From: Hoeflea_A sp040932035
GTDB taxonomy: Bacteria > Pseudomonadota > Alphaproteobacteria > Rhizobiales > Rhizobiaceae
Length of the DNA: 64,000 nucleotides
Assembly (NCBI RefSeq): GCF_040932035.1
Contig: NZ_JBFRBB010000001.1
Location: forward strand, 496,001 to 560,000
Reading direction: 5' to 3'
The translations under genes were made by a program, and so were the position numbers. Below, piece after piece: positions 17,038 through 27,455 of this stretch. The stretch's first letter is position 1, and each line of letters opens with the position of its first letter. The notes beneath the pieces are model-generated. The model worked only from the letters and a program-made list of their open reading frames with translations. It searched no databases and was not told the origin of the DNA.

Positions 17038-17143
17038 GATTGTATAGTAACCTCGTAGCAACCGGTTGTCTTCGACAATGCGGACGCGGAACAGGCGCAA
17101 TTGTTTGAAAGGCTACTTTTACAGGCATATCCGGTACGTTGAG

Positions 17144-17764
17144 ATGTTGAATTTTTACTTCGGACTGAAGGGCCGTGTGCGGCGGACAACCGCATTTTTT
17201 GGGACGGTGGCGCTGCAATTGCTGAGTGTCCTGGCCCTTGGTTTATGGATGAACCACCTCGGTGTTCCGCTGTTCGAGGATCGCTACAACCGGATCATTA
17301 CACAGGAATTGAGACCGGCAATAGCCGTTTATGTTGCGGTAACACTGTGGTCCAGCTTTGCTATCCTGTGGAAACGCGTCAACGATATCGACGAGGATAT
17401 GCAGGGCAGAATCCTTTATATCAAGGGAATATACCCGGTCCTTGCAGCACTGTACGCCCCCGTGGTTCTGATCGGCGGAATTACAGTCGAGGAATTCAAT
17501 GTGGATCTTTCGGGTTTCTTGCTGCTGGCCATGTGGCTATTCGTACTGCACCTTCCACCGGAGCCCGGATCCAACGAATTCGGACCGGATCCGCGTGCCT
17601 CTGAAGCCCTCAAATCAGATGCGGTCGTGTCCAAATCGCCATTGGAAATGCGCATGCAGAGGTTCCAGCCCGCCATGCAGACACCGGCGGCAAGTCCGCG
17701 AATGGCGGCACCGAAACCTCATGTCAGCCGCGTTGCGCACGGATTCGGAAAACGCACGCGATAG
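17144..17764 (+). CDS. DUF805-like inner-membrane protein
   Basis: About 206 residues from ATG 17144. The start YFGLKGRVRRTTAFFG matches the DUF805 opening, where a GR-x-R-x2-F segment precedes the first helix. Three or four hydrophobic segments follow (VALQLLSVLALGLWM, AIAVYVAVTLWSSFAILW, VLAALYAPVVLIGGI, FLLLAMWLFVLHL), and WKRVNDID corresponds to the family's R-x-N-D turn. The last ~70 residues are a hydrophilic Pro/Ser-rich tail, longer than in minimal family members. Function is unknown. Two CtrA-like boxes upstream suggest cell-cycle or envelope control. Confidence 0.8.
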   Translation: MLNFYFGLKGRVRRTTAFFGTVALQLLSVLALGLWMNHLGVPLFEDRYNRIITQELRPAIAVYVAVTLWSSFAILWKRVNDIDEDMQGRILYIKGIYPVLAALYAPVVLIGGITVEEFNVDLSGFLLLAMWLFVLHLPPEPGSNEFGPDPRASEALKSDAVVSKSPLEMRMQRFQPAMQTPAASPRMAAPKPHVSRVAHGFGKRTR

Positions 17765-17804
17765 TCTCCTCGCAGCCCGGCGAGCCCGGTGTCGTTGTTG
17801 CGCA

Positions 17805-19334
17805 TCAATCGAGCGGGTCGCCAAGCGCGGCAGATAATCGCTCGCAAAACGTCTGCACAACCTTCACACGGGCGTATCGCTTGTCATTACCCTCGACCAG
17901 TGTCCAGGGCGCTGTGGATGTGCTGGTATATTGCACCATGTCGTTGACGGCAGCCTCGTAATCGCTCCATTTGTCGCGGTTGCGCCAGTCCTCTTCGGTC
18001 AGCTTCCAGCGCTTGTAGGGCGTTTTTTCGCGGAGTTTGAAGCGTGCGAGCTGCTCGTCCTCCGTGATATGGATCCAGCATTTGACCAGCACCGTTCCGT
18101 GCTCGATCAGCTGTTCCTCGAAATCGTTGATTTCCGCATAGGACCTGCGCCAGTCATCCTCGCTGGCAAATCCCTCAATGCGTTCGACAAGAACGCGCCC
18201 GTACCAGGAACGGTCGAAAATGGCGATATGCCCGTCGCGCGGCAAACGCCGCCAAAAACGCCACAGATAGTGGCGCGCCAGTTCTTCCTCGGTTGGTGCG
18301 GCAATGCCGTGAACCTGGTAGTTGCGCGCATCAAGGCTCTCATTTATGCGCCGGATGGCGCCGCCCTTGCCGGCGGCGTCCGGACCTTCAAAGACCAGGA
18401 CGCTCGATACGTTTTGAGCCTTGGCCAGAAGGTGCAGCCGGTGAAGCCGTGCCTGCAGTTCGACCAGCTGCTTCTTGTAGGGCGCTTTTTCGAGTTTCCT
18501 GGACATTTCCAGACCGCTCAATACGGTGATCGATTTTGCCACCGAATATCCGTCGGGTTTCGAATCCGGTGCGGATGGTGTTTCGGTCTGAGCGGAACCG
18601 TTTTTCCCGCCGTTCAATTCAGGTGTGTCGAGGCGCCGGGCAAGCGCGTCGCGCAAAAGGCTGGTGACGGTAATCGCCCGGCAATTCGGATCGCTTCCCT
18701 CAACGATGGTCCAGGGGGCAAGGCCCCGGTTTGTTCGCGAAACCAGCTGTTCAGCAGCGCCGATGAACTTGTCGTACATGCGCCAGTGTTCCCAGTCGCG
18801 CTCGCCCACCCTTGCATTTGTCAGCGGGTCGTTCTCGAGGTTGCGCAGGCGGTGTTCCTGGGCATCGCGGCTCAGATGCATCCAGAATTTCAGGATTAGT
18901 GCGCCGTCACGCGCCAGCGCCCGTTCAAAACCGACAATCCGTTCCAGCTGTTTCAAAAAGGTCGCTTCGTCCGACCGGCCATGCACACGGTCGAGAACGG
19001 GCCGCGAATACCAGGCGCTCAGGAACATGCCGATACGGCCCCGGGCCGGAAGGTCGCGCCAGTATTTCCAGAATTCCGGCCGCTCCCTTTCGTCATCGCC
19101 CGGTTCGTCATAGGCCCGTGTTATCAGCCACCGCGGATCCATCCAGGCATTAAGCAGGCTGACCGTTTCGCCTTTGCCGCCGCCATCGACGCCGCCAAAG
19201 ACCACAATGACCGGAAAGCGTTTGTTCTTGTGGAGCGTGTCCTGCAGTTCAAGCAGCTCCTGACGCAGTGCCGGTGCGGTGCGTTTGAAGTCGGATTTTG
19301 TTATCGTGCGGCCCAGTTCGGCGGTCTCGAACAT
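17805..19334 (-). CDS. pap: Polyphosphate:AMP phosphotransferase (two PPK2 domains)
   Basis: Cytoplasmic enzyme of 509 residues with two tandem PPK2 domains, the layout of class II PPK2/Pap, which makes ADP from AMP and polyphosphate. Domain 1 has a Walker A-like GGVDGGGKG near residue 48 and a lid region; domain 2 has EGPDAAGKGG near residue 310, the Walker B-like HIAIFDRSWYGRVLVERIEGF, and the Arg/Lys-rich lid KLREKTPYKRWKL. Length and order agree with known Pap proteins. AAGGGA lies 5 bp before the ATG. It is monocistronic and converges on the DUF805-like gene. A second, single-domain PPK2 occurs at 47129. Confidence 0.93.
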   Translation of the reverse strand: MFETAELGRTITKSDFKRTAPALRQELLELQDTLHKNKRFPVIVVFGGVDGGGKGETVSLLNAWMDPRWLITRAYDEPGDDERERPEFWKYWRDLPARGRIGMFLSAWYSRPVLDRVHGRSDEATFLKQLERIVGFERALARDGALILKFWMHLSRDAQEHRLRNLENDPLTNARVGERDWEHWRMYDKFIGAAEQLVSRTNRGLAPWTIVEGSDPNCRAITVTSLLRDALARRLDTPELNGGKNGSAQTETPSAPDSKPDGYSVAKSITVLSGLEMSRKLEKAPYKKQLVELQARLHRLHLLAKAQNVSSVLVFEGPDAAGKGGAIRRINESLDARNYQVHGIAAPTEEELARHYLWRFWRRLPRDGHIAIFDRSWYGRVLVERIEGFASEDDWRRSYAEINDFEEQLIEHGTVLVKCWIHITEDEQLARFKLREKTPYKRWKLTEEDWRNRDKWSDYEAAVNDMVQYTSTSTAPWTLVEGNDKRYARVKVVQTFCERLSAALGDPLD

Positions 19335-19527
19335 GTTGGTCCCTTGATGGTTCTGGCAACGCGGTCTTTAACAGCACACACCGAACAGGGTGAGTCCGTA
19401 TCACGACAGTGAAACCCAGATCGGCCGCGAGTGGTTTGATCTAGCGCAATGGACCACTGCCGACTTCCGTTAGAATGAAAAAATGCAGGTTTTTGGCCTG
19501 TTTGTCGCATTGATTGAGGATTTTATC

Positions 19528-20358
19528 ATGGCAATCACGACACTTCTCGCATTCCATTCGACCGATGAACCGCTGGACAATGTCAAGCCGGTCATTGCGC
19601 TTGCCGGCGAGATGGGCGCGCATCTCAACCTCGTGGTTTTCGGCGTTCTGGTTCCGATAGCCACCGCGACCTATCCGGGGATACCGGATTTCCTGACGGC
19701 CGACGAATTTAAAAACACCGCCGAAAAGGCCGAACAGCGCGCCAAAACGGTGGAAGCTCTGGTCCAGGAAGGTAATTTTTCGGCATCCATCATGGTCGAA
19801 TGCGTCGACCGTGGAATGATCGGGAGGACAATGTCGCGTCACGCACTTTGCGCTGATGTCACGGTTTTTCCCCACGGTAGTGTTCCAAGCCACGATCTCG
19901 CAACGGAAGCATTCAACGGGGTGCTGTTCGATGCAGGACGGCCGGTGCTGGTTCTGGGCGCTGGCGACAGGCCTTTACCGAAGCTTGATCGCGCTCTTAT
20001 AGCCTGGAACGGAGAGCCGGAGGCCGCGGCGGCCATCCATCACAGCCTGCTGCTCTTGGATGGCACACGGGACGTTCATATCGTGCAGGCACACCGTGAT
20101 GATCACGCGTCCGATAAACACACGGTCGATGAAATGCAGCGATTTCTTGCGCGTCACGGAAAGAAAATTACCGTGGATCATCTTCAGGCACAGCCGGGAG
20201 ACGTTGCAGATGCCCTTTTGACACAAGCGCGGAACACCAAAGCCGATATCATTGTGATGGGCGCCTACGGGCATTCCCGCCTTCGCGAATGGCTGCTCGG
20301 CGGAACGACCCGGGATCTGCTGTCGAAAACAAGCCTGCCGGTATTCATGGCGCACTGA
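19528..20358 (+). CDS. Tandem-domain universal stress protein (UspA family)
   Basis: About 276 residues with two Usp-like halves. The N-terminal half is divergent (TTLLAFHSTDEPLDNVKPVIALA). The C-terminal half keeps the nucleotide-binding signature DIIVMGAYGHSRLREWLLGGTTRDLL, matching G-x2-G-x9-G-(S/T). ATG 19528 is chosen because GAGGA lies 7 bp upstream; the open frame back to 19483 lacks a ribosome site. Such proteins bind ATP and support survival under stress. A perfect hairpin overlaps the stop codon. Confidence 0.93.
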   Translation: MAITTLLAFHSTDEPLDNVKPVIALAGEMGAHLNLVVFGVLVPIATATYPGIPDFLTADEFKNTAEKAEQRAKTVEALVQEGNFSASIMVECVDRGMIGRTMSRHALCADVTVFPHGSVPSHDLATEAFNGVLFDAGRPVLVLGAGDRPLPKLDRALIAWNGEPEAAAAIHHSLLLLDGTRDVHIVQAHRDDHASDKHTVDEMQRFLARHGKKITVDHLQAQPGDVADALLTQARNTKADIIVMGAYGHSRLREWLLGGTTRDLLSKTSLPVFMAH

Positions 20359-20372
20359 ACAACAGTGCGCCA
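20348..20372. terminator. Perfect 10-bp hairpin overlapping the usp stop codon
   Basis: TGGCGCACTG and its exact complement CAGTGCGCCA flank a 5-base loop (AACAA). The stem includes the last codons and stop of the universal stress protein and lies in the gap between convergent genes. No T-run follows on either strand, so it may stabilise mRNA ends or act as a weak terminator. Confidence 0.45.
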
Positions 20373-20392
20373 GAAGACAAATGCTCCAGCGG

Positions 20393-20692
20393 TCAGCAGA
20401 CCGCGACGCCGCATGCCGTGATCGTGAATTTCTTTTCAGGCTCCGTCCGCGTGGCATCGAACATGCGGCCATCTACGCATTGAATGCGGGCTTCGTAGTA
20501 TTTGTTCGCGCCTAGTTGGCCTTCGCGCATGTTAATGAAAATGTTGGGTTCGCAGGCCTTTTCTGCCCTGAGCTGCATGCCGAGATCGTCAAGCCATGCC
20601 GAATTGGAGGACTGTGCCAAAACGCCGGATGCCGGCAGGATGCAAATCACGACAACCATGGGATAGACCGCTGCTCTCGTGAATTTGGACAT
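20393..20692 (-). CDS. Small secreted protein of unknown function
   Basis: 99 residues with a signal peptide (RAAVYPMVVVICILPASGVLAQS). The mature ~70 residues contain three cysteines, one in AEKACEPNIFI, one in ARIQCVDGRMFDA and one in ITACGVAVC, so a disulfide is likely in the periplasm. I recognise no family. AAGGAGG lies 6 bp before the ATG, a strong ribosome site. A 14-bp palindrome lies just upstream. Confidence 0.75.
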   Translation of the reverse strand: MSKFTRAAVYPMVVVICILPASGVLAQSSNSAWLDDLGMQLRAEKACEPNIFINMREGQLGANKYYEARIQCVDGRMFDATRTEPEKKFTITACGVAVC

Positions 20693-20708
20693 GAAAACCT
20701 CCTTGCCA

Positions 20709-20722
20709 TTGCCTTAAGGCAA
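20709..20722. promoter_or_regulatory. 14-bp perfect palindrome upstream of the small secreted protein
   Basis: TTGCCTTAAGGCAA lies 17 bp before the start codon, overlapping the expected leader or promoter of the gene at 20393-20692. A related word, TTGCCTTGCGGCA, follows at about 20747. It could be an operator; the binding protein is unknown. Confidence 0.35.
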
Positions 20723-20896
20723 GTCTACGCCGCCGCAAACGGATATTGCCTTGCGGCAGATCAATTGACCGCTCGGTATCACGGATTTGAGCCGTTTCCG
20801 CCGGTGCATTCGCCAACTTTTCATTGTGACCTTCGGCAATATTTTTGACGGCGCCGGCGGTGTTGCGCTTGCCTACCGGCCGAAAGCGGGCCGAGG

Positions 20897-22099
20897 CTAA
20901 CCTGGCCTTTCTTCAACGAGGCTGCCGTCGTCCAGCAGGTCGCTTGGATAGAGGATGACCGTGTCGTCACCGTCGATGCCGTCAAGGACCTGCGCTTCGG
21001 TGCTGTTCATCCGGCCGACGTCGATATGGCGCAGCGCTGCCTGTCCGCCGTCGATGACGAAGACCGACCACCGGCCGCCGGAGCGAAACAGCGCTGCGAT
21101 CGGAACCTTGAGCACGTCGTCGCGCTGCCAGATTTCAAGCCGGGCAAGCACGCGGAATCCGTGCCCGAGATTCTCAGGCACACTTGCCGGATCGATGACG
21201 ACATTGACGCGCTGTTCCTCGATGCCGAGCGACGAGATCTTGGTGAAGGCGGCAGGCTCCACACGGCGCACCGTCCCCTCAAGGTCCGTCTCGCCGCCCC
21301 AGTCGGTGATTGCCACCGTGGCGCCCGGCTTGATTCTGGCCGCGTCGCTTGAAAGCAGGTCGACAATGATCTCCAGATTGCGCGGGTCGCCGATCTCGGC
21401 GATTTTCGTGCCCGGCGACACGGCCTGCTCGCTGCGTGCAAGCACTTTCAGGACGACGCCGTCGATAGGTGCGGTAATGTTGACACAGCAATCATAGTCG
21501 GGATTGGCTGTGCGGACGTTTCCGGGTTGCTGCAGGCGCGCCTCGGCGCTGGCAAGCTCCGCCTTGCGCAGGTTGATTGTTGCCTCGGTGCTGGCGACCT
21601 GCGCCTTTTTCAGCTCCAGTTCGCTATAGGAATGCTCCAGCTGGCTGATTGAAATGGTCTTGGTCTTTGCCAGTTTTTCGGCGCGCTCGTAATTTGACTT
21701 TGCGAGATCCAGCGCCGTCTGCGCGCGCTGCTGTTCGACCTTGGCCAGGGCGACCGCCGAACGCGCCGCTTCCGCCGCTGCCATCAGTTCGGCCCTGGTG
21801 CGCTCGTCCAGGAACGGTGGATCAAGCGGGTGGATCGAGGCGATGATTGTTTCATGCGCCTTCACCGCTTCTCCCTCGTCGAGCGTGGTGCGTGCCAGAT
21901 GACCGGCGATCGGCGACGAGACCGTATAGACATCCTTGACCCTGGTGACGCCTTCCTCGTCGATCGTTACCTGCAGCGACCCGCTGGTGACGATGGCCGT
22001 ATCGACCGCGACCGGCCGTTCGCGCAGGGCGAGGTAAAATCCCGCCCCGATTGCCGCGACAATAACAAGCAAAACGATCCGTTTTATCCAGACACGCAT
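20897..22099 (-). CDS. HlyD/MFP-type periplasmic adaptor of an ABC exporter
   Basis: 400 residues. One N-terminal membrane anchor (RIVLLVIVAAIGAGFYLAL) is followed by a barrel-type segment (LQVTIDEEGVTRVKDVYTVSSPIAGHL), a coiled-coil hairpin of about 110 residues (AEAARSAVALAKVEQQRAQ..., ELELKKAQVASTEATINLRK) and the second lipoyl half (ITAPIDGVVLKVLARSEQAVSPGTKIAEI). It would link the inner-membrane ABC complex to an outer-membrane channel. It lies 3 bp behind the permease gene and is the last gene of the ATPase-permease-adaptor operon. No TolC-like gene is adjacent. Confidence 0.93.
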   Translation of the reverse strand: MRVWIKRIVLLVIVAAIGAGFYLALRERPVAVDTAIVTSGSLQVTIDEEGVTRVKDVYTVSSPIAGHLARTTLDEGEAVKAHETIIASIHPLDPPFLDERTRAELMAAAEAARSAVALAKVEQQRAQTALDLAKSNYERAEKLAKTKTISISQLEHSYSELELKKAQVASTEATINLRKAELASAEARLQQPGNVRTANPDYDCCVNITAPIDGVVLKVLARSEQAVSPGTKIAEIGDPRNLEIIVDLLSSDAARIKPGATVAITDWGGETDLEGTVRRVEPAAFTKISSLGIEEQRVNVVIDPASVPENLGHGFRVLARLEIWQRDDVLKVPIAALFRSGGRWSVFVIDGGQAALRHIDVGRMNSTEAQVLDGIDGDDTVILYPSDLLDDGSLVEERPG

Positions 22100-22102
22100 T
22101 AT

Positions 22103-24538
22103 TCACTCTCTCGTTTTTAGGACGCGGATGAGATCGAGCCGGTCGACCCGCCGCCGCACGATCAGGGCCGAAACCACTGCGGCAATAATCACCACCAGGC
22201 TCGATATGGCGAAGGTCTGCGCGCTGACGACCAGGGGAATGCGGAACAGATCGTTGGCGAACCCTTGAACGACCGACCAGGATAAACCGTATCCCAGCAG
22301 CCAGCCGAGCGGCTGAGCCAAAAGCACGATTATCGCAAGCTCCGTCATCAGCACGCCGGAGACCTCCGTTCTCGTAAACCCGAAGACGCGCAGGCTCGCC
22401 AGCTCGCGCGCCCGTTCCGAAAGCTGGATCCGTGCCGAATTGTAGATCACGCCGAAGGTGATGATGACCGCCAGCGTGATATAGACCGCGGTGCTGGTGG
22501 TGATGTTCTGCTCGATTGTCTCGCGGAATCGCATGCGCGACACGCCCTGCAGCGCGATGGAGGCAATCGCCGGTGTGCGCTTGATCTCGTCATAGAGGTC
22601 GGAAAGCCCGGCGCTGTCGATCTGGATGCGCGTACCCGACACGCGCCTGCCGTCGCGCAGCAGCCGGTCAAGCGCTTCGGACTGCATATAGGCCGTCAGC
22701 CCGACATAGCTTTGCGCAACGGCGCTGACGGCGATCGCGCCCGGCGTGGACGGGCCGCCGGTATCAGGACTGCCGACCGGACCCTGTGCCAGTCTGCCCA
22801 CCTCGACCTCGACAATCCGGTTGTCGCGTTCAAGAAGCTCCACCTCGACAAAATCGCCGGGCTGCAAATGCAATTTTTCGGCCACCCGTTCGGAAAGAAC
22901 TATCCCTGCTGACGGCGCTGACATCGGGTTGAGGTCGAGATCGAGTATACGCGACAGGTTGGCCTCCTCCGGAACCCCGAGTAGGGACATGCGCAATTCG
23001 CGGTGACCGTTACGCAGCTTGACGGCGGTCTGCCGGTAGGGTTCGGCCTTGACCACGCCCGGCAACGCCGCAACGGCGTAAAGCGACCCCGGTCCCAGAT
23101 CCTCCGAGAAGGTCAGCGTCGCATCCTGCCGGTCGGCCTGGAAGAAGATCGCATCGATCATGAAGTCGATGGAATCATAGGCAAACAGCGAGGTGACAAG
23201 CAGCGCGACGGACATCGATGTGCCGAGCGTCGTCAAAAACGTGCGCACCGGCCATCTGACGAGATGGCGCATCGCCATGACGGTGAGTTGCGACAGGATG
23301 CCGAGACGCTGCAGCCGGCCGAAAAAGAAGCTGCGATAGGTGGTCGGCGCCGGCGGGCTCATGGCAACGGCCGGCGGCAGCGCCACCGTTGACCAGATTG
23401 CATTGGCAGCGCCCGCGAGCGCTGCGGCAATCGTCACGCCGCCGGCAAGGAAGTAGAGATCGATGCTCTGGCGGAAAATGAGGAAGGGGAAGGAAAAGAA
23501 CTCAGCATAAAGCCGCGTCAGGCCCCGGCCGAGCCACCATCCGGCGACCGATCCGATGACAAGCCCGACAAGCGCGATGGCGACGACGAGCTTGGCGTAG
23601 TGCCCGCCGATCGTCCAGGTGCCGTAGCCGAGCGCCTTCAAGAGGCCGATCTGCTCGCGTTCAAGCGCGATCAGGCGCGACAGGATCATGTTCACCAGGA
23701 ATGCCGCGATGGCGAGGAATATCGGCGGTATGATCGATGACATCGCCTGCAGCTGATCGAGTTCGGAATCGAGAAACGCATGCGAGATCTGGTCTTCGCG
23801 GTCATAGGCGCCGGTCCCGCCATAGGGTTTCAACATGTCGTCGAGGTCGTCGATGATCGCCCGCGTTTCGGAATTCCTGATGGTCGACAGGCTGACATCG
23901 TTGAACGCGCCTTCCATGTCGAAGAGGCCCGCGAGCGCCTTTTTTGACATGAAGAAAACGCCGTAGCGCTTCGGATCGGGCACCATGTCGCCGGGGCCGA
24001 TGGCGTAGATATATTCCGGCGACAGCACCGTGCCGACGATCTTCAGCGTCTGCTTGCGGCCGTTCATGATGGCCTCGAACGTATCGCCCGGCCTGAAGCC
24101 GTGGGCGTCGGCGAAGGTTTCGACGACCGCAACCTCGTTTTCGCGGCCGGCTTCCGGCAGCCTGCCGTGCCTGAGATAAAGCCGGTTGACCGCCGGTTCG
24201 CGGAATTCAGGCACGGAAACCACCACGCCCGATGCCGGCTCCTCCATGCCGACGACATCGATCAGCACCGGCCTGACGATCCTGAGCTCGGCGGACGCGA
24301 CGCCCGATATGTTCTCGATCCGCGATTTAAGGTGCTGCGGCGCGCGGGTCGCGGAGGCAAAGACGGTTCCGAACCGGTAGCGGTCGTAAAAGGCCGCCCG
24401 CGTGTCCTCGAGCGAGCGGTAGGCGCCGACCGAAAGGATGAGCGTCGCGACGCCGCAGGCCATGACCAGCGCAATCGCCAGCGCCTGCGCCCACAGCCGG
24501 CCAAGATCGCGATAGAGCTTTATGTCGAGCACCTTCAT
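22103..24538 (-). CDS. ABC transporter permease with two FtsX domains
   Basis: 811 residues with the architecture of DevC/LolE/MacB-like permeases that work as mechanotransducers. It has an N-terminal membrane helix (LAIALVMACGVATLILSVGAY), a large periplasmic domain, a first FtsX block (MSSIIPPIFLAIAAFLVNMILSRLIALEREQIGLLKALGYG), a middle region with MAMRHLVRWPVRTFLTTLGTSMSVALL, a second periplasmic domain and a C-terminal FtsX block (VYITLAVIITFGVIYNSARI, ERARELASLRVFGFTRTEV). Two bases separate it from the ATPase gene and three from the adaptor gene, so the three are one operon. The substrate is unknown. Confidence 0.93.
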   Translation of the reverse strand: MKVLDIKLYRDLGRLWAQALAIALVMACGVATLILSVGAYRSLEDTRAAFYDRYRFGTVFASATRAPQHLKSRIENISGVASAELRIVRPVLIDVVGMEEPASGVVVSVPEFREPAVNRLYLRHGRLPEAGRENEVAVVETFADAHGFRPGDTFEAIMNGRKQTLKIVGTVLSPEYIYAIGPGDMVPDPKRYGVFFMSKKALAGLFDMEGAFNDVSLSTIRNSETRAIIDDLDDMLKPYGGTGAYDREDQISHAFLDSELDQLQAMSSIIPPIFLAIAAFLVNMILSRLIALEREQIGLLKALGYGTWTIGGHYAKLVVAIALVGLVIGSVAGWWLGRGLTRLYAEFFSFPFLIFRQSIDLYFLAGGVTIAAALAGAANAIWSTVALPPAVAMSPPAPTTYRSFFFGRLQRLGILSQLTVMAMRHLVRWPVRTFLTTLGTSMSVALLVTSLFAYDSIDFMIDAIFFQADRQDATLTFSEDLGPGSLYAVAALPGVVKAEPYRQTAVKLRNGHRELRMSLLGVPEEANLSRILDLDLNPMSAPSAGIVLSERVAEKLHLQPGDFVEVELLERDNRIVEVEVGRLAQGPVGSPDTGGPSTPGAIAVSAVAQSYVGLTAYMQSEALDRLLRDGRRVSGTRIQIDSAGLSDLYDEIKRTPAIASIALQGVSRMRFRETIEQNITTSTAVYITLAVIITFGVIYNSARIQLSERARELASLRVFGFTRTEVSGVLMTELAIIVLLAQPLGWLLGYGLSWSVVQGFANDLFRIPLVVSAQTFAISSLVVIIAAVVSALIVRRRVDRLDLIRVLKTRE

Positions 24539-24540
24539 GG

Positions 24541-25248
24541 CTACCAGACCACTTCCGCCGGCTGGATGCGGGTCTCGTTGACCTGGACATGCGAAATCTT
24601 GCCGTCGATGAAGGAAATGACCCGGTGTGCAATTTCCTGGATCGCCGCATTGTGCGTGATAATGGCGGTCGTCGTGCCGAGCTCGTTGTTGATCTTCGCC
24701 AGTGCTTCGAGAACCAGGATGCCGGTCTTTGAATCGAGCGCGCCCGTCGGCTCGTCGCAGAGCAGAACTTCCGGCCGTTTGGCGATGGCGCGGGCAATCG
24801 CAACGCGCTGCTGTTCGCCGCCGGAAAGCTGCGCCGGAAAGTGAGTCATCCGGTCGCCGAGATCGACCAGCCCCAGCGCCTCGTCCGGCGTCATCGGATC
24901 GCGTGAGACTTCCGTCACCAGCGCCACATTCTCCCAGGCCGTCAGGCTCGGAATGAGATTGTAGAACTGGAAGACGAAGCCGACATGGTCGCGCCGGTAC
25001 AAGGTGAGTTGCCGCTCGCTATAGGCGGTTAGTTCCTTGTCCTTGAAGTGCACACTGCCGCTGGTCGGCCGGTCGAGCCCGCCGACAATGTTGAGAAAAG
25101 TTGACTTGCCGCTGCCCGACGGGCCTAAAAGCACCGTCATCTCGCCCTCGAAAAGCTCGATATCGACGCCGTTCAGCGCCCGCACCTCAACCTCGCCGGT
25201 GCCGTAGATTTTCATAAGATCCCGGGTTCGGAATACGGCCTTTTCCAT
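24541..25248 (-). CDS. ABC transporter ATP-binding protein (LolD/MacB/DevA type)
   Basis: 235 residues with a complete nucleotide-binding domain: Walker A GPSGSGKST, Q-loop FVFQFYNLIPSLTAWENV, signature LSGGEQQRVAIARAIA, Walker B VLLCDEPTGALD and switch His in TTAIITHN. The sequence around the signature is typical of the MacB/LolD/DevA group that pairs with FtsX-type permeases. It is the first gene of the exporter operon. RecQ is transcribed divergently on the other side. Confidence 0.95.
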   Translation of the reverse strand: MEKAVFRTRDLMKIYGTGEVEVRALNGVDIELFEGEMTVLLGPSGSGKSTFLNIVGGLDRPTSGSVHFKDKELTAYSERQLTLYRRDHVGFVFQFYNLIPSLTAWENVALVTEVSRDPMTPDEALGLVDLGDRMTHFPAQLSGGEQQRVAIARAIAKRPEVLLCDEPTGALDSKTGILVLEALAKINNELGTTTAIITHNAAIQEIAHRVISFIDGKISHVQVNETRIQPAEVVW

Positions 25249-25438
25249 TCACTGCACCTTCCGCATCCAAATTTGCTCGCATGTTTACTGGCGGTATTCT
25301 TTGATATCCGTCAATTGCTTGCGGCATCTGCTTGCTATGCCGGCGCACATTATCACGATTTTTGACCCCGAATGCGTCTTCTATTTAGCGGCGCATGCTT
25401 CATACTCGCCGGTGATTCTCGAACAAGCAGAGAGCCGC

Positions 25439-27274
<1,836 letters not shown>

Positions 27275-27455
27275 GGGTGTTGGTGGTGCGGACTTTGCAG
27301 TAATGCGATTGAGGGTCGCAATGGGAAGCGGTAATTCGCGGCGATGCAACTAACTGACCGGACAGTACGGATAGCGGACTCTCAATAATATCAAGATTGA
27401 GCTGCATTGCATAACTTCTAGTTGAGTGCTCTAAATATGCGAATTTGCTTTCTGT

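Larger units (their letters stand above)
16792..17143. other. 352-bp intergenic region with two CtrA-like boxes
   Basis: No gene is visible between the kinase-TPR stop and the DUF805-like ATG. The stretch holds two similar ~40-bp blocks (from 16805 and 17023), each with a TTAA-N7-TTAA box and then GTAAC and GCAAC words, and a short inverted repeat around CTTGCCGCCTTGCGGCAA (16877-16894). Confidence 0.5.

Noticed and set aside
20348..20372. Classical intrinsic terminator
   Set aside because: The hairpin is perfect but no U-tract follows on either strand, so it is only listed with low confidence.
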